Assembly: GCA_029962745.1 (NCBI GenBank)
Contig: CM057160.1
Span: forward strand, 2,137,884 to 2,201,883
Reading direction: 5' to 3'
Source: Echinometra lucunter
Taxonomy: Eukaryota > Echinodermata > Echinoidea > Camarodonta > Echinometridae
DNA: 64,000 nucleotides
The notes beneath the pieces were generated by a model, which ran no database searches, was not told where the DNA came from, and saw only the letters and a program-made list of their open reading frames with translations. Below are positions 35,380-50,300 of this stretch, one piece after another (position 1 is the stretch's first letter; each line of letters begins with the position of its first letter). A program made the translations under genes and the position numbers.

Positions 35380-38300
35380 AGTTTTGAAGAATTCGCTAAT
35401 GAAAGAAATCTTTTGATATAATCACCACACAGCCATGATGTTCAAGGTCAAGCTAGAAGTAGATAAACACACACACACAAAAAAATGACCAGGTCCAATG
35501 TCCCATTCCGGACAAATGTCAGATTGTAGTAAAACAAATCATACAGAAGGAAATCAAAACGTAAAACAGAACAAAACAAATAAAATGATTATTCATGCAT
35601 TTATTTTATTTTGCTGGATAATGATTGTGGCATGCATCCTCCTTGGCAAAGGCTTGGCAACGGCCCACAGAAAACTATCTTCTTTGGGTGTGACCATTTT
35701 GCTCCGATCTCTTCGGGATACATTATGGCCACTATTTCCTTGTGAAGAGTGTATACAAACCTGTATGCAGGTTAGGAAGAAAGATGAAGGGGGAGTATCA
35801 TGATTTCGTTCACTGATAACTCTCACCTCTCGTTTGGCTTGTTGTCTTCTCCATTGTTTCAGACACGACAGGGTCAGAATATCTTCTGCTCTCAGGACAG
35901 AAAAAAGGACAAGTTCTCCCTTTTAAGATATATTCAAACGGTCTCCAATATTCAGTAATTATAAACGAAAGTCTCAAAATACAGAAAGGCTTTATAAACT
36001 CACAAATGCACACGCAATTTAGCTAAATTATGTTGCAAACACTTACAGCAAGGGAGGGTATATATATATATACCAACTCTGATTCTTGTATTATCTAGAT
36101 GCCAAGCAGACTAATTTTCATATATATATAATTTATCAAGAAGAGAGAGAGAGAGAGAGAGAGAGTACATCATGTATATCCAACAATCATGACAATTTGA
36201 GATATTTCTTTAGCCACAAAAATTTTCCACCCGCTACACTTACGCTGACGAACACCCGGGGAGTTTTGCATATTCTGTGAATTAAAAAAAAACCCACAAA
36301 ACTCTTGGATGTATACATGACGTAATCTGTCTTCTTGTGTGATATTCCAACAAGTGGGAATATCAGTATATCAATATATGCACACCTAATTTGCCTAACA
36401 ATATGAAATAACAAAAGCACAAGAAAATCCAGAGGATATTTTTTTTTCTTGTTCCTTAACGGGGTGTTCACATAATATGAGGCGACATTGCGCAACACAA
36501 AACTTTTAGTGTTCAGATTATGGTGCGACATTGTGGCGCCACCAAATGAACTCGCATTTACGCGTCAGCTTTCAAATAAAAGTGAACTTTGTCAACACTT
36601 GGGCAGACAATCTCATGACAACATGACAACTAACTTTTTAAAATCTGATCGGTGCGCATTTTCTTTTGGAGCCAGGCAGCAAAATTATTGACGTGTACAT
36701 CCAGTATTGCGGGTATTTTGTGGAGCCACATTGTCGCCTCATTTCTGAACATCCCATTAAGGAGGGTTGGTGGGGGGGGGGGGGTGCCAATGATAATTTT
36801 AAGCACCCTCTCACTCATGAAGAGAGTATGAGATATCAGGTATCAAAAATCTTATACATCATGTTTCTCTGATAAGCCTCATCTTACACTCTTAAGAAAT
36901 TCCGAGTCAGACTTGACTCGGAAAAGAGTCTGTTGGAGCCACACTCCGTTCCGGGTCAAACAGACCCGGAAGAAAGTAAAAATAACCCAGAATAAGGTCG
37001 AATGTAACCCAGAAATTAGTCTTCATGACCCTATTTCGGGTCATTGTTTGACCCAAAACGGTGTGTGGCCCCAACGGACTCTTTTCCGGGTTAACCTGGA
37101 CCAGGGTTTATAGGAGTGTAACAGCTTACATGCAGAAAGCTTTATGAGTCTTTATCCTGTTTATTAGAGCAGAACAAGATGAAAGGAAAGAGAATGAAAG
37201 CTTTTCCATAAGCGAATTTAAAAGTGTATATGATACAGACTTCCCGATCATATTATGCTTTCATGGGGAAAGTACTGCCATTATTTATCACAGCCAGACG
37301 GGATTTAAATATATATAGGAACGCGACCTATTGTTTGGAGAGGAAAGTTTGTTTAGTGAAAAAAACAAAATTCCCGGTACTTCTATTTTTGAAGAGTCTT
37401 TATCTTGATTTTATTCTGGAGAACTGTTTGGATAAATAAAGTGCTTGTCAGAACTCACATGATCATAGAGATGTCTGACCATAGAAATTTTCAGTCGAAG
37501 ACTCACCCTACTTTTTTCTTTACTTGTTAGCATTCTTTTGTACTTAGTAGGCTGAATAGTCGTGATAGTTGGGCAACTGCGGCATGTAATGAGTTAAGAT
37601 ATCAACAGTATTAGAAACAAACACAAAGAAAAAAAAAAAACATATACACATACAGAAATTGTTATCGTGATCTTAAATGTTGGAACTGTGGATGATGTCA
37701 GACAGGCATGTAAGTGGAGTAAGTGCACATGATTATTTACTACATGGAGATAAACTATTTCCCGATCAGTAGTATCAATTATATTCCTGAATAATATTAT
37801 CTTTAATATCTTTTGATATCCATGAAGAACATTTTTTTATGGATATAAACAGATATTCGTAAAAATCTTATTTAAAGACAAACAGATTTTAAATAAGCTA
37901 ATGCAAATTTCGCAGTCTATGAGCCTGGCCAATATACAGAGTATGAAAAAAAAAATCACGCACTTGTTTTGAATATCAAGACATGCGCGCACTACACGAT
38001 GCGTCTGCAATCCGATTTCGACAAACTTTTGTTCTAACATAACATGTAAAATCTTAAGGATCAAAGTTCCGAACAGTCCTGTGAATACTAACATCAATAT
38101 TTCGGGCTATTGCAAGCCTTCTTGCCCCGTCTTAACAGACCATTCTGAAATTGAAAAGTCAATTCCGAATCCCAGTAATGGCATGCAGCAGTCTTGTAAT
38201 CAGCTACGATTTGAAGCCGATTTGGCTTTTACTCCAACAAATGGCTTGCAGTTAACCACAATGTCGATTTTAGAATCGCTTTCATTATCCCGAACTTCAT

Positions 38301-39874
38301 ATAAGATTATTTTTTTGTTGGAATGTTAATATTTAATACAACATGCCTCTTATTCGAAAATCGGGTCGCAGTCGGATCGTATAGTGTGCGCCTTGCCTTA
38401 TAGGAAATGAAAATAAGCGTAACGAAACGAAACAAAACGTAACGAATATAGGATATGCAACATTTACCGAGGAGAGTACCTTTCCCTTAAAAATACAACA
38501 GCAGCAGCAACAACAACAACAACAACAAATCATTCTTAGCATTCTTCTTTATTTTGAATTACTGGAGTTAATCGGCTTGAGGTAGGATTATTTTCCTTTC
38601 TGTGTTGGAATCATCTCTGCATCATTAAACTCATCAAACAATGATATTTACTATGCTCCATTCCTTGTTACCCGAAAAAAGGCCGCACAGAGGGGCGGGG
38701 AGGGGGTATATAAACAGCGTCTGAATAGTGTAGCCTGCCTGGGCTACTGTATTGTTACAAGTTCCATCCCATAGAAAAAGAAAAAAGGAGAAAACAGAGA
38801 AAATGGAAAAAAAATAAGGTAACAATAAACTACCTTATTTTTTATATATCTATATATTGGTTGGTCGCAATTACACACTCTAGGGTCCCGTTGCATAAAA
38901 CTTACCATTATGGTAACTTTGCATCAGTGGTAACTACCATGGAAATCTTGAATTTGAGCAATGTTACAGGCAAAGTTACCATAATAATAGGCCCCTAAGT
39001 TTATGCAACGGGACCCAGGATGGTTTAAATGGATGTACAACCACTCTAGCTGAGCTAGAATCCCGCTCTCTAATCTGAGGTCAAATTGGGTTCTGCTAAA
39101 AAAAAAAAAATCTAATCACAGCTGGGAATAGCAAAAAAAAAAATGAAAAAAAACAACAAACAATGCATACATGTTCCCAATTTCTCAGCAGACTTTTAAA
39201 CAGTTTTGTTAAAGGTGTTCGAGGCTACAAACCCCAATTAGAAAAAAAAAAAAAACACACAATGAAGGAAGCTATCTTATTGCTAAATATTCTATTTAAG
39301 ATTTATTCTCGTTATTCTGCATACACTGCAGCTTTAGGAAAATGTGTAAATATTCTTATCTTCAACACAGTGCTTAAAGCCGGAGCGAACTGGCACCACT
39401 GAACTAGAATACCGTGCGACTGGCACCCTTGTATGGGATTTTGAAATAGCTCCCTCTCAGTCCTAAACTACTTATTTTGTACCTTTTTTGCTTTCAGCAT
39501 TCTCTGTTCTGATCAATGAGAGCTTTATTTTTTGAGTAACATCCGTTAAAATGTATTTGCATTCATACTAAGGAAATTCACAAGAAGCCACAAAGGATAT
39601 AAATGTTTCTAAGAGTCTCTGGTTTTGAGTAGCCGTAAGTTTGCGCTGTGGTAAATACGTCATAATAAGGGTCAGTTCACTGTTGCTTTAAAGGTGATTG
39701 AGGAAATTGTTTATTAATTTTATAGTTGTTGTGTTCGCAAGGCAGAATACATGGGCGACATCCACATACCTTACCGTTCTCAAACTGCTTTGCTATAAAT
39801 CATTTTTATTCATCTTCACACGGCTTTCTTGACTTCTATCCTTCCTTGTGAATCTATCATGTATTAAGGTCTGT

Positions 39875-39922
<48 letters not shown>

Positions 39923-41346
39923 ACATTGAGAGAATTATTCATCCGAGAAACGAGAAAAATTATCAGTCTTAATTCTTTTAACGTAGGACATCGACAAATT
40001 TAAATGACATTTTTCTGATATATTATTTCTCTTTAGAATCTTCTGTTTATTTTCAAACATAAAAAAACAACTTCAGGGTCTTTTCTATTCTTTTTGTTTC
40101 ACACTCTTATGTACAGCTGATGGCATAATATTTGTAGCTGATTATTACAATGGGCTCTTCATGGCCAACTTTTCTGGTGGTAGTTTCGACTCGTTAAACT
40201 TCAGTTCCCTGAACTTGAATTTTAGCATGACAAGGGGCATCGACTATGATCCAGTTATTGGCATGGTGTATTGGTCACAATCGACTGGATCGACTGGATC
40301 GATACATCGAGGGAATATCGATGGCACGGCTCAAAGCGTGATCGCAAGTGACTTAGGCAGTAAGTATTCCTAAAGATAGGATAGAGATCTTTCCTCCAAG
40401 AAACATTCAGATTGCATGAATTTCGATTTTAATGCAGATGCTTGAATATCATATATTGTTGATCAAACTTCATTATAAATCTCTAAACTACATGATTATT
40501 AATCTTCTATTATTCCGTTTTCTTCGTTTGATTTCTACCGGTGTTTTCTTTCTTCTTTTTCTGCTTTAGATTGTCATCATTTCATTATCTGTTTTGAAAT
40601 ACATGTAGCTTACATCATATTGCAGATAGAATACCCATTCTATATGGGTGTGTTTTGAGCTACGTCTATTTTATTATACCCGTGTTGTGTCAATGAAAAT
40701 TATTTAGATGTAATTGAGTTAGCTAAATTTTTATTTGGTTACGTATAGGCTAGTATGTTTCACGTATTTACAGTCATCCACCATGCTCCATTATGTGTCC
40801 TTTTGGTTTTGTTTTTGTTTTTTCTTAGTTGATTTTTGTTTTTCTTTATTGTTAATTGATTTTTGTGTGTGTATATTGGTCGATCTTGATAGGAATATAA
40901 TACAATCAATTTGTAAACAATAAATTTGAATATATCATGCAATGAATATGCATTTAAAAATAAAAGGCAGTTATATTATATAGGCCTATTCTCTTTCTTT
41001 AAAGTTAAGCTCTCTTCTTTCCTTCGTCTTCTTTCGGGAAATGACTTCTTTATTGCCATTTTCATGTGGGGGCCTTTGAAAAGTCAATATTACATAACGT
41101 GCTCAAATGAAAGTGAAAATACCTTCGCGTCAACTCCTAATGGAGTCAAGGAAAATAATCATTCAATCTTGAAATAACTTATCTCCGTAACATCACCACA
41201 ATAACCGAGTGATATTTTAATTTCTATTTTATTTATATGGTTTACCATTTTTCCACACAGTTATTCATTTGCCTCAAACTGTGACGTAGAATCAGTCTCT
41301 AACCGGGCAAAACAAATTTGTATTAGTGATGATGATGATGATAATA

Positions 41347-41381
<35 letters not shown>

Positions 41382-41413
41382 ACTACTACTGTGCTACACT
41401 ACTACTCCTACTC

Positions 41414-41470
<57 letters not shown>

Positions 41471-44400
41471 GGCATTTATATCTAGAAAAATTCTATTCGA
41501 AGCACATTAATATCATATTGGTCCATGTCTGATTGTAAATTCTCACTTGTAACTAAGATGTATTCATAATGTTATTGTTCTTTTATAACCCATGTACAAT
41601 TCAACCTCTGGGTGTGATGCATGAAATGTTTAATAAAGACCATTATTTCTATCCACCTATCTAGCTATCTATCTATCTATCTATCTAGCTAGCTAGCTAG
41701 TTTTTGCCGTTTCTTCCTCTCCTCCTCTCTTTGCTTGCTCTTCTTTTCATAATGATAATAACTCTTATTTACCCGGGGTAGCCACTTCAGCTATCAGTTG
41801 ATCTTCCAGTGGGCCCTGCATAACATACTATGTTATTATTACCGTTCTCCATTCTTATATGCCGAACGCCTGGCTAGAAGGCAGAAGGTCCCATTTTTGT
41901 AAGTCTTTGGCATGACTCGGCCAAGGATAGAGCCCATGGTACGACCTTCCCTTCATGAGGCGGACACTCTATCAATTGAGCCATTACCATCACATCATCA
42001 TTACCATCAGCACAGCTATCAGTATTTTTGATTGTGGCCGTGACATCAGTCATCATCGTCGTTTTTTCATATTTAGTGTGAAATTATAGTTTTATGTATC
42101 ATTAAATAGCATCTTTAAGAACTGCCATTGGGCCTATTCTGCAAATTAGGCTGGAATGCAATATTCATCTTGTATTGGTTTTACGGAACTAAAAAAGAAA
42201 CATACAATTGAAGGGTAAATAATCAACATTTTCTTTATTTTTACTTGGGAAAAATTTCATACATTTACTACTGTAGGGTATATCTTTATGTCTTTCTTAT
42301 TTTTTAGACCCGGAAAGGATAGCATTAGATACGAGTCATGGTAAAATTTTCTGGACCGATACATATCGGAAACACATCGCATCAGCTAATCTCAACGGAT
42401 CCTCACAACAACTTCTTATTGATAGCAACATCGAAAAGCCACGTGCCATCGTTGTGCATCCAGACGAAGGGTATTTTTTGTTCATTGTTGATTGGTAACT
42501 CTGTATAAAGAAGTGATATAATGGCTGAATAAAATATATATAAATACTCAAAGACGTTTAAAATACATCCATCAACAACAACAATAAAAAGTTCCCCCTA
42601 AATCAAATCTGGTATTTGAGCTGTACTTTGGATGTTTGCAGGCTTACCTTAGTTGTAGATACTGCACCCAAAGAATTAAGTCTATAAATTGCATGAAATT
42701 TCCCCTTCCATTCATGTAACTTCAAAAAATGAAATGAAAAAATTTCAAAAACCCCTGTCGGTGCAATTTGGAAAGGAATTTCAGCGTATTTCTAAGAAAT
42801 TTACTTGTTTACCCCACTGGGCGCTCTAACTTTCTCTTTGACCTATGCGAAAACGGAAGTTATGTTTTAAAGGCGATGTAAGCTGGTAAATGCTGATTAA
42901 CGCCATCTACGTTTCTTTTCCGTACGCCCCATTCACTCGTACAAAACTTTTCTGCGTCTTATACCACTTTCACACCAAACAAATATAACGGAATAAAAGC
43001 GTTTTTTGAAAAAACGCTTTGGTATGAACACTCGGCAAAGCGTCATATTTGAAAACGGAATCAAATATTCCGCAATCTACGTGTGAGGTCTATCACTAGG
43101 TTTTGAGGTGTTTTGAAAACGGAATATTCCAAATATGACGCTTTATTTGTTGGTATGTACAGAAAAAAGGGAATAAAGCGGAATGAAATGTCAAAGGTCA
43201 ACCAGGTTCCCACCCAAAACCTGGAAAATGCGGGAAACGAGTGAAAGCGCGGGTATCTTCGATCGCAGCGCTAGCGAGCTGCATGGATTGGCATGGCAGT
43301 GCAGCGTACGTTCGACGCTACTAGCTGCATGGACGCGAATCATGTATGAAGAAACAAACGCGTTAGCATTCGTACATGAGTTTAAAAATTAAACTATACA
43401 TACAAATAAAAAAATAATTATTCAGTAAATTTAAACAAATTGCAATAAGTTAAGTAATAATTATACATTTTATTCTGAATAACTGATTTGTTTTGTTACA
43501 TATATCAAATAAAACAAAAAAATTATACAGCTAGAGGTAGCAAAATGCATGGTGGGTAATGACGTATTTCCGCACTCTCTCACACCGTAATATTACGCTT
43601 TCGCTCAAAACGGACTTCATTGGTTCAGTGTGAACAGAAACCAGAAGCGTTTTGGAAGCGTTTTGAAAGTGAAGCGTCATGAAATATAACGGCATGGATA
43701 TTCCGTTTCGGCAGTGTGAAAACAGTATTACTCGTACGTCGGACTACTGTGCTCTACTGTCTAAAACTGCTCGCTGAGCTCCATTCGTTTACGTACAGTT
43801 ATCCAAGGAAGACGTAGAAGGCGTTAAGCAGCATTTGCCAGCTCCGGCAGGCGATTGGATCCTTTGGAACCAATCGCCAGAGTCGATTGGATCCGCCTCC
43901 GTTTAGTCTATGAGTCATTTCAACCTACTCGAATTCTCTGCAAAGTACATGTACATGCTACTTTGCATATACCCGACGATTTCATGTCACGGGTGAGGAG
44001 GACGGAAAAAACGGAAGGCCTCCGCCGAAAATCTGTTCAAAAGTGAGAAGGGGGATAATCGCTATCATGCAAGCGAGCGAAGCGAGCTCTAACACACGAA
44101 AAAATGTATGAAAGAAGCCTAAAAAAAAAAATAAAAAATTGTAAGCTTTGAAATTCGAAGAGCGTTATCCCCTCAAAAAAGTTGAGAGGGGACATGCCCC
44201 CGGATCGCCACCTATGCATATACCTAACAGTTGTACCCTTCGACTCCTCTTGTAGGCCCCTACATTGAATTTGCAGCCAATCAAAATGAGTTTTCCTGAA
44301 GTTAAGGGGCGGTTAATGGTATGCATATTGTATGTAGGCCTGCTGTATCAGCTGTGTGTGCAATAATGTTATAATAAAAAACCCCGATAATTTTGACTCC

Positions 44401-46128
44401 TTAGTACGATAATGCAACATTTTGAACCTAGCAACGCTGTTCGTTTCGTTCGTCTGGAACCCGGAACCAGGAACAAATCGTATATTACACCGGCCAGGCC
44501 GAAAGGCCCGGGGGGGGGGGGGGGGTTTCATAAAGCTGTTGCTGTTCGTAGGCTATGGTCACAAAGCCCAAAATCAATCTGCTCGGCGGCCGGGCGGCGA
44601 GTTTTTAGTTAATTTCGCCCGAGCAGCGGCCGCCCGGACACTGCTTTTATTTTGGGCATCGCTCGGTCGCCGCTAAAGTTTAAGCGCGGAGTTAAGATTT
44701 CGGCGGCGCCTGCTGACTTTTCACTCGCCGCCCAAAATACTCTCGGTGCCCTAGCGGTCACTGCCCGGAGACCGACCTAATCGAGCGGTCGCCGTCAAGC
44801 GATTTAAGTTAAAAATCGAAGACGCTAGAAGAAAAGCCTGCCGAGCGGTTGCCGCCTGTGTATCGCTAGGAGATCGATCTGTCACCGGTTGGCTGGTTAA
44901 AAATGGATTGGCGTCCGGGCGGCGCCTATTTTTACCAACATCCTCTGCAAAGCCATTTGCAAGGCGCAGCTCAGCCGATGGGCTTGTGGATCTCGCTGTC
45001 GTGGTCGTTGAGGTGGAATCAACGGCATCTAGACCTCGTTGACCTGTCAGATGCAGAGCATAAGCGCTTTTGTTGATAGCCAAGGGGTAATGACATAATA
45101 CCCAGGTTGTTCGTGAGAAATTCCCGGCGAAGACCGGTGTGCCGCCGCCGATGCACCTACGGGACACCAGCAGATTTCCCGCCGATCACCGACGGCCGCC
45201 TGGCGATTTCTTAAAAATCGGCCGGTGGCAGGTGGGAGATCGTGCGGGAATCGTTGGGTAATTTCGGTCACTGCCCGGACACCGCACGGAAAAAAAATCC
45301 CCCGATTTTGCCAAGCTTTTACCAAAATCGACCGGCGTCCGACAGGAAATCGACAGGACATCGCCGGGGCATCACTGGGGTTTTACAGTCCGCTCTACTT
45401 CTCGAAAAATCGTTGGGCGATGCCTTAATTCCAGCGGCGCCTAGCAGGCTGCAAATCGATCGGTCACTGCTGGCTTTTGTGACCTTAGCCTTAAGTACGC
45501 ACGACTTTATGCACGACTGGAACATGTTCTTGGGTGCTAGAGGGGTGCTGATCAGATTCCCAATCATTTACATGAAACAGTCATGCGTAAAGTTATGTCT
45601 GACGTCCAGGGGAGCATTTCATCAACATTTGTTGTCTGACAAGTTGTCAGATCTGACATCTTTCCTTGATTATGATTGGCTGAGAAGCATCGTTACTGTG
45701 GCAACTGTCGGATAAAACAGACTTTGTCGGATAAAACATCCGACAAGTCCTTTCATGAAATGCTCCCCTGCATGCACGGCGTATAAACGCTGAAGTCGCT
45801 GAAGTCCTTGGATGTTTTGTAATCGACCCTTGTGTGACATTCACACCAACGAAACCGACTCCAGACCAATCAAAACTATTGCGTTATTTTCAGTGACATA
45901 CCTTTGGTCGGTTTGGAGTCGGTTTCGTTGGTGTGACTGCGACATTACAATGTTGAGCTGCAAGATTTATCCTCGAAGAACTAAACTGATATTTTGGCAA
46001 GTTAAAACTAAAATTCCCTTACGCAATATTGGGCAGATTTTGAACGATTCCAAACAGAAAGTCGATTTCACTGTGAGCTTATTTGAACCCTCACGGGATG
46101 TGCATGACTGTTAGTTCTGTAGGCCTAC

Positions 46129-46167
<39 letters not shown>

Positions 46168-47309
46168 AGTTTATATGGGTGTGTGTATATATATATAGGT
46201 ACTTCAGCGGTGATGGTGGTGTGGCTCAGTGGATAAGTCTCCGGAACTGAACTCAGAAGGTCTTGCCACGGCACTAATGTTCCTTGGCAAGATATGAATC
46301 TACATAGCCACGTCTCTTGGATTGTGACGTTAAAGGTCGGTCCCAGACGTAAAAAATTCATATTTGATTGATACACGTCTGTAAAAACCCAATTCGCCAC
46401 CATCATCACCACCGCGCCTATGCTAGAGTTAAACATAGATTTTACTGGTACGCGCTGCAACATCGTTCAGCTGTTAATGCTGATAATGGTCCAAATCAAG
46501 CACCCTCCTCAACTCCCTTTAATTTGTTACTCATTCTTTTCTTTTTCCTCTTATAATACAGCGTGATGTTTTGGACGGACTGGGGCGCCTCGCCCAAAAT
46601 CGAAAGAGCCAATTTGGATGGTGGGGATAGATACATCCTAGTCAACTTCACTGGTACCGCTTGGTTGAATGGGTTGCACCTTAACTCTGACGGTAAGAAA
46701 TACATTGGATTAGCATTTTAAAACACCTGGGCGGTGTAACATAAAACTACAATCAATTTACGATTGATATCAATAATATCGTAAAGGTGCTTTAACATAT
46801 GAGGTGACTTTGTGGCGCCACATTGTGTGCACACATTTTTCTTGTCTTCACATATGAGTGGGACTTTGTGTCGCCACATATGCTAATGAACGCTCATTAA
46901 CGCGGCAACTCTCAAATAAGAGAGCATTTTTGTCAAAACTTACGCAAACAATCTCATGGCAACAATTTTTGGGCTAACTTTTAGGAATATGATTGGTGCG
47001 CTTTTATTGCATGCATAGGCCTAATAAACATAAATAAATATTCAAAGATTCGTAGTTTAATTCAGACCGTGCTGTTCTTGTATACATTCTATTTCTTCTT
47101 TCGTACAAATTTTTCATGGATATGGCTCCAGATTATCTAAAAGAGAAATTCGTGTTTAAACATGTGGATTACTGCACGAGGAAGGGTAACCATAGTAACT
47201 AAGTAATTTCACCAAAGCCGAACACAGACATTGCAGACGTAAATTTCTCTATCGTGATCGTGTGGTAAATGTGGAATGATCTACCTCTTTTTTATTCGAC
47301 AAACTAAAT

Positions 47310-47342
<33 letters not shown>

Positions 47343-50300
47343 ATTTAACAAGGAAATACATATCAGAACAGAATAATTTATTGTAGTAAATAATACTTCG
47401 TTATTTTGGTGAATTGCCACTTGATCTATAAACATTTTGTCTACTGCCCGATTGGTCTCGTCCCACATGGTCTAATTCGATTTTGTCTACAACCAGTTCG
47501 TCTAATGACCTTTTGGTCTAATTGTCATTTCGCCTTTCTACCATTTTGTCTAATTCTCATTTTGTCTAATTTTCATTTTGTCTCATGCCTATTTCGTCTA
47601 ATGTCCACTTGGTCTAACACCACTTAGGATGGGGTAAAGGGGGTATATTATATGAGCTTGCACTGCAAGCTAGTTCATCGACTTCAATTTTATTATTTCT
47701 TTCTAGTAATTTATCCTGTAATTTTGTTTTATTAATTTCAAGGGACCCGAAGAAGAGAACAGATAAGTTATGTTGGCTTATCTGAAGCGGGCTGTCCTTC
47801 GCTCATATCTTCTTTTGCTTGTACAAACATGGCATCTGTATTTGTATTGTTATATCATATTATATATGTTATATCATATTTTAACCTGCTTTTTATGATG
47901 ATCGTAGAAAAACAACAACCAACCAACCAACAAGACACATGCTCAAAACACCAAGTAGACTTGATTTAAGTATAAATGGTCACGTGATTAATCAATGAAA
48001 TCTTTGAAATACTTGCGTGTTTATTTTGATTCTAATTCAGAAGTGAAGTGGGATATACATGTTTATAATTATCTCTGTGTTAACAGTTAGGTTGGACGCA
48101 TGGTTTTGATTTCTCCGTCACTTAAGAAAACATATTAAAGAAGAAACTTGAACATTATAATATTATATAGCACAATGTTATCCCACCTCACCTAGGTTAT
48201 ACAGATATAATATAGCAATCTTCATATGACAAATATAATAATCAATAAGAAAAGTTGCAGACTAGTTACAGGTAGAAGTATTCTCAATATAAAACGACAT
48301 ACTTCAATGCATGAAATACTTTGATGGCAAAATTTCCACATTAAAGTTTAAGATGACTGTTCAAAATCCTCAAGAGATTGACATTTTTACGCCTCAAGAC
48401 CTTTCTGTTCACTACGTAGTAATAATTTATGTCGAAACCCAAGAATAAATTATTGAAATGCACATTTTTCTTCAGAGGCTCTGTTATTTAACAGCATACC
48501 CTTATATATCTAAAATCTTATATCTTTGTTTTCATTGAAACAAGCACTTAAGCAACTAAGATCTTAATAGATCCCTACACCATTTTTTATTTTGTTTTTG
48601 TTTAAAAGTCTTTTCCTTTGGATTTAAAAAAACTTACTTTCACTTTCCATCTGGTCCCCATGAATGACCAGCGGCACCATATCTGTGCAGCTGAAAATGG
48701 GTTAACCCACCTTCTCAGTTTCAATTGTATATTCCTTTCTATGATTTTTCCTTACTGTTTTGCTAATTCCTAAGTTTTCATATTTCTGTACATTTTTTTC
48801 TTTTGTATAATATACAAATATATGTATATCATGTTCATATTACTTTTTGAATTTTCTTTGTATAATTATGTGATTGTACGTGTGTATTGTTTTTATAATG
48901 GAAATAAAAAACAAACAAACATAATCCTGTATGAAATTTTTCGCACATGCGAATATTTTTTTATCTTTTATTTTTGCAAAAACAAAAAAAATATCTTGGT
49001 TCTTCTGGCAAGTGTAAACGGTACGACAAAAGAACCCATTTAAAAAAAAATGTTTCTTGCCGATGTAACTGAGGCTAATCAGATAACAAAATTTTGGTCT
49101 TATTCTGGGTTAATATGGTTATGGAGTATGCCATTCCGCTGTTCTCTTGTTAGAGTGACTGGTGCTGCTTACTTTTTTCTTTTCAAAGGTAATTAACAGC
49201 AGTGGTAGAAAAATAAAAGTTTAATAGCATAAATCTGCTCAAATACAGTCCCTTACTGCTGTTCAACTTGCATGAAAAGATACATGAGTGCAGTGGCATA
49301 GACAGGTTCTTACACCTGGGGGGGGATGATTTGCCGTTCACGAGAAATCGAGGATCAATTTTGTATACAGATACCCACACACGCACACGCACACACACCC
49401 TCACACGCACACACACACCCACACACATACACCCGAATGCACAGCACCGGCGTAAATCCACTTTGAGGAGGGGGGGGGGGGGGGGGGAGGAGGATCGACT
49501 TTTTTGCCGATTTTTTTTTCTGTGGAACTCACACTTAAGTATAACACACGCCCTCGCCACATGCACAGACCCAGTACACACATTTTAATTTTTATCTTGC
49601 GAGCGAGCGAGCCAAAAATTACCACTTTTCTCGGTTTTCAATCGCATTTCAAATAGAATTCTATAATATGATGAGCGAGCGAAGTGAGCGAGCCAAAGAT
49701 AAGCGCTTTTCTCGTTTAAATCGCATTTTCAAATTCTAACATATGATGGTTGTTTATGACAGAATATTAAAAATTTTGTTAACGATTAATTCAATATCAT
49801 TTCTTCCTTAAAAAGTGGGGGAGGGGGTATTTGTACACGCCATCCCCCTCTCAAAAAAGTGGGGGATATATCCCCCATCCCCAGGGATTTAAACCAATGA
49901 TGCACAGACATAAATAGAAGATATACGTACCGTGACAAACGAATATAGAATATGGATTGTCACACATTATTGCATATTTGGATCACTGTATTTATCTTTT
50001 TTAAAATTTTGTTGTTACACCACTTCAGAAAAACTGTGAAAGCGCCCAAATTGCCCAAAAGTAATGTAAATAACTACATAAATCAGAATAATGATCGCTA
50101 TAGTCATGATAGTAATCGTCATTTCAGTCACATTAACGATGATGATGATGATGATGATAACTATTATTGTTGTTCCTATCATTTATAAACATGTTAATTC
50201 AGTTTGTTAGCAAACATCCTTCCCAAAAACCTGGAGGGGGATGATTGTACATGTCATTCTCCCACCTTGTGAGGTGGGGGTGCATACCCCTCATCCCCCC

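Larger units (their letters stand above)
34934..40116. other. Gene B intron 1 (5.2 kb)
   Basis: No further exon recognised. It contains AT repeats (35349-35380), GA repeats (36141-36166), three palindromic MITEs listed separately, a CAG/CAA tract (38497-38528), and a TG repeat (39879-39917). The end has a strong pyrimidine tract and acceptor. Confidence 0.7.
42471..46561. other. Gene B intron 3 (4.1 kb)
   Basis: Mostly transposon sequence: inverted-repeat elements at 42959-43730, 44551-45490, 45608-45769 and 45822-45945, a TG repeat at 46131-46165 and a SINE-like stretch near 46205-46320. No exon recognised. Confidence 0.7.

Noticed and set aside
44751..45715. Long open frames on both strands as genes
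   Set aside because: They coincide with a GC-rich inverted-repeat element with few stop codons. No recognisable domain, and frames overlap on both strands.
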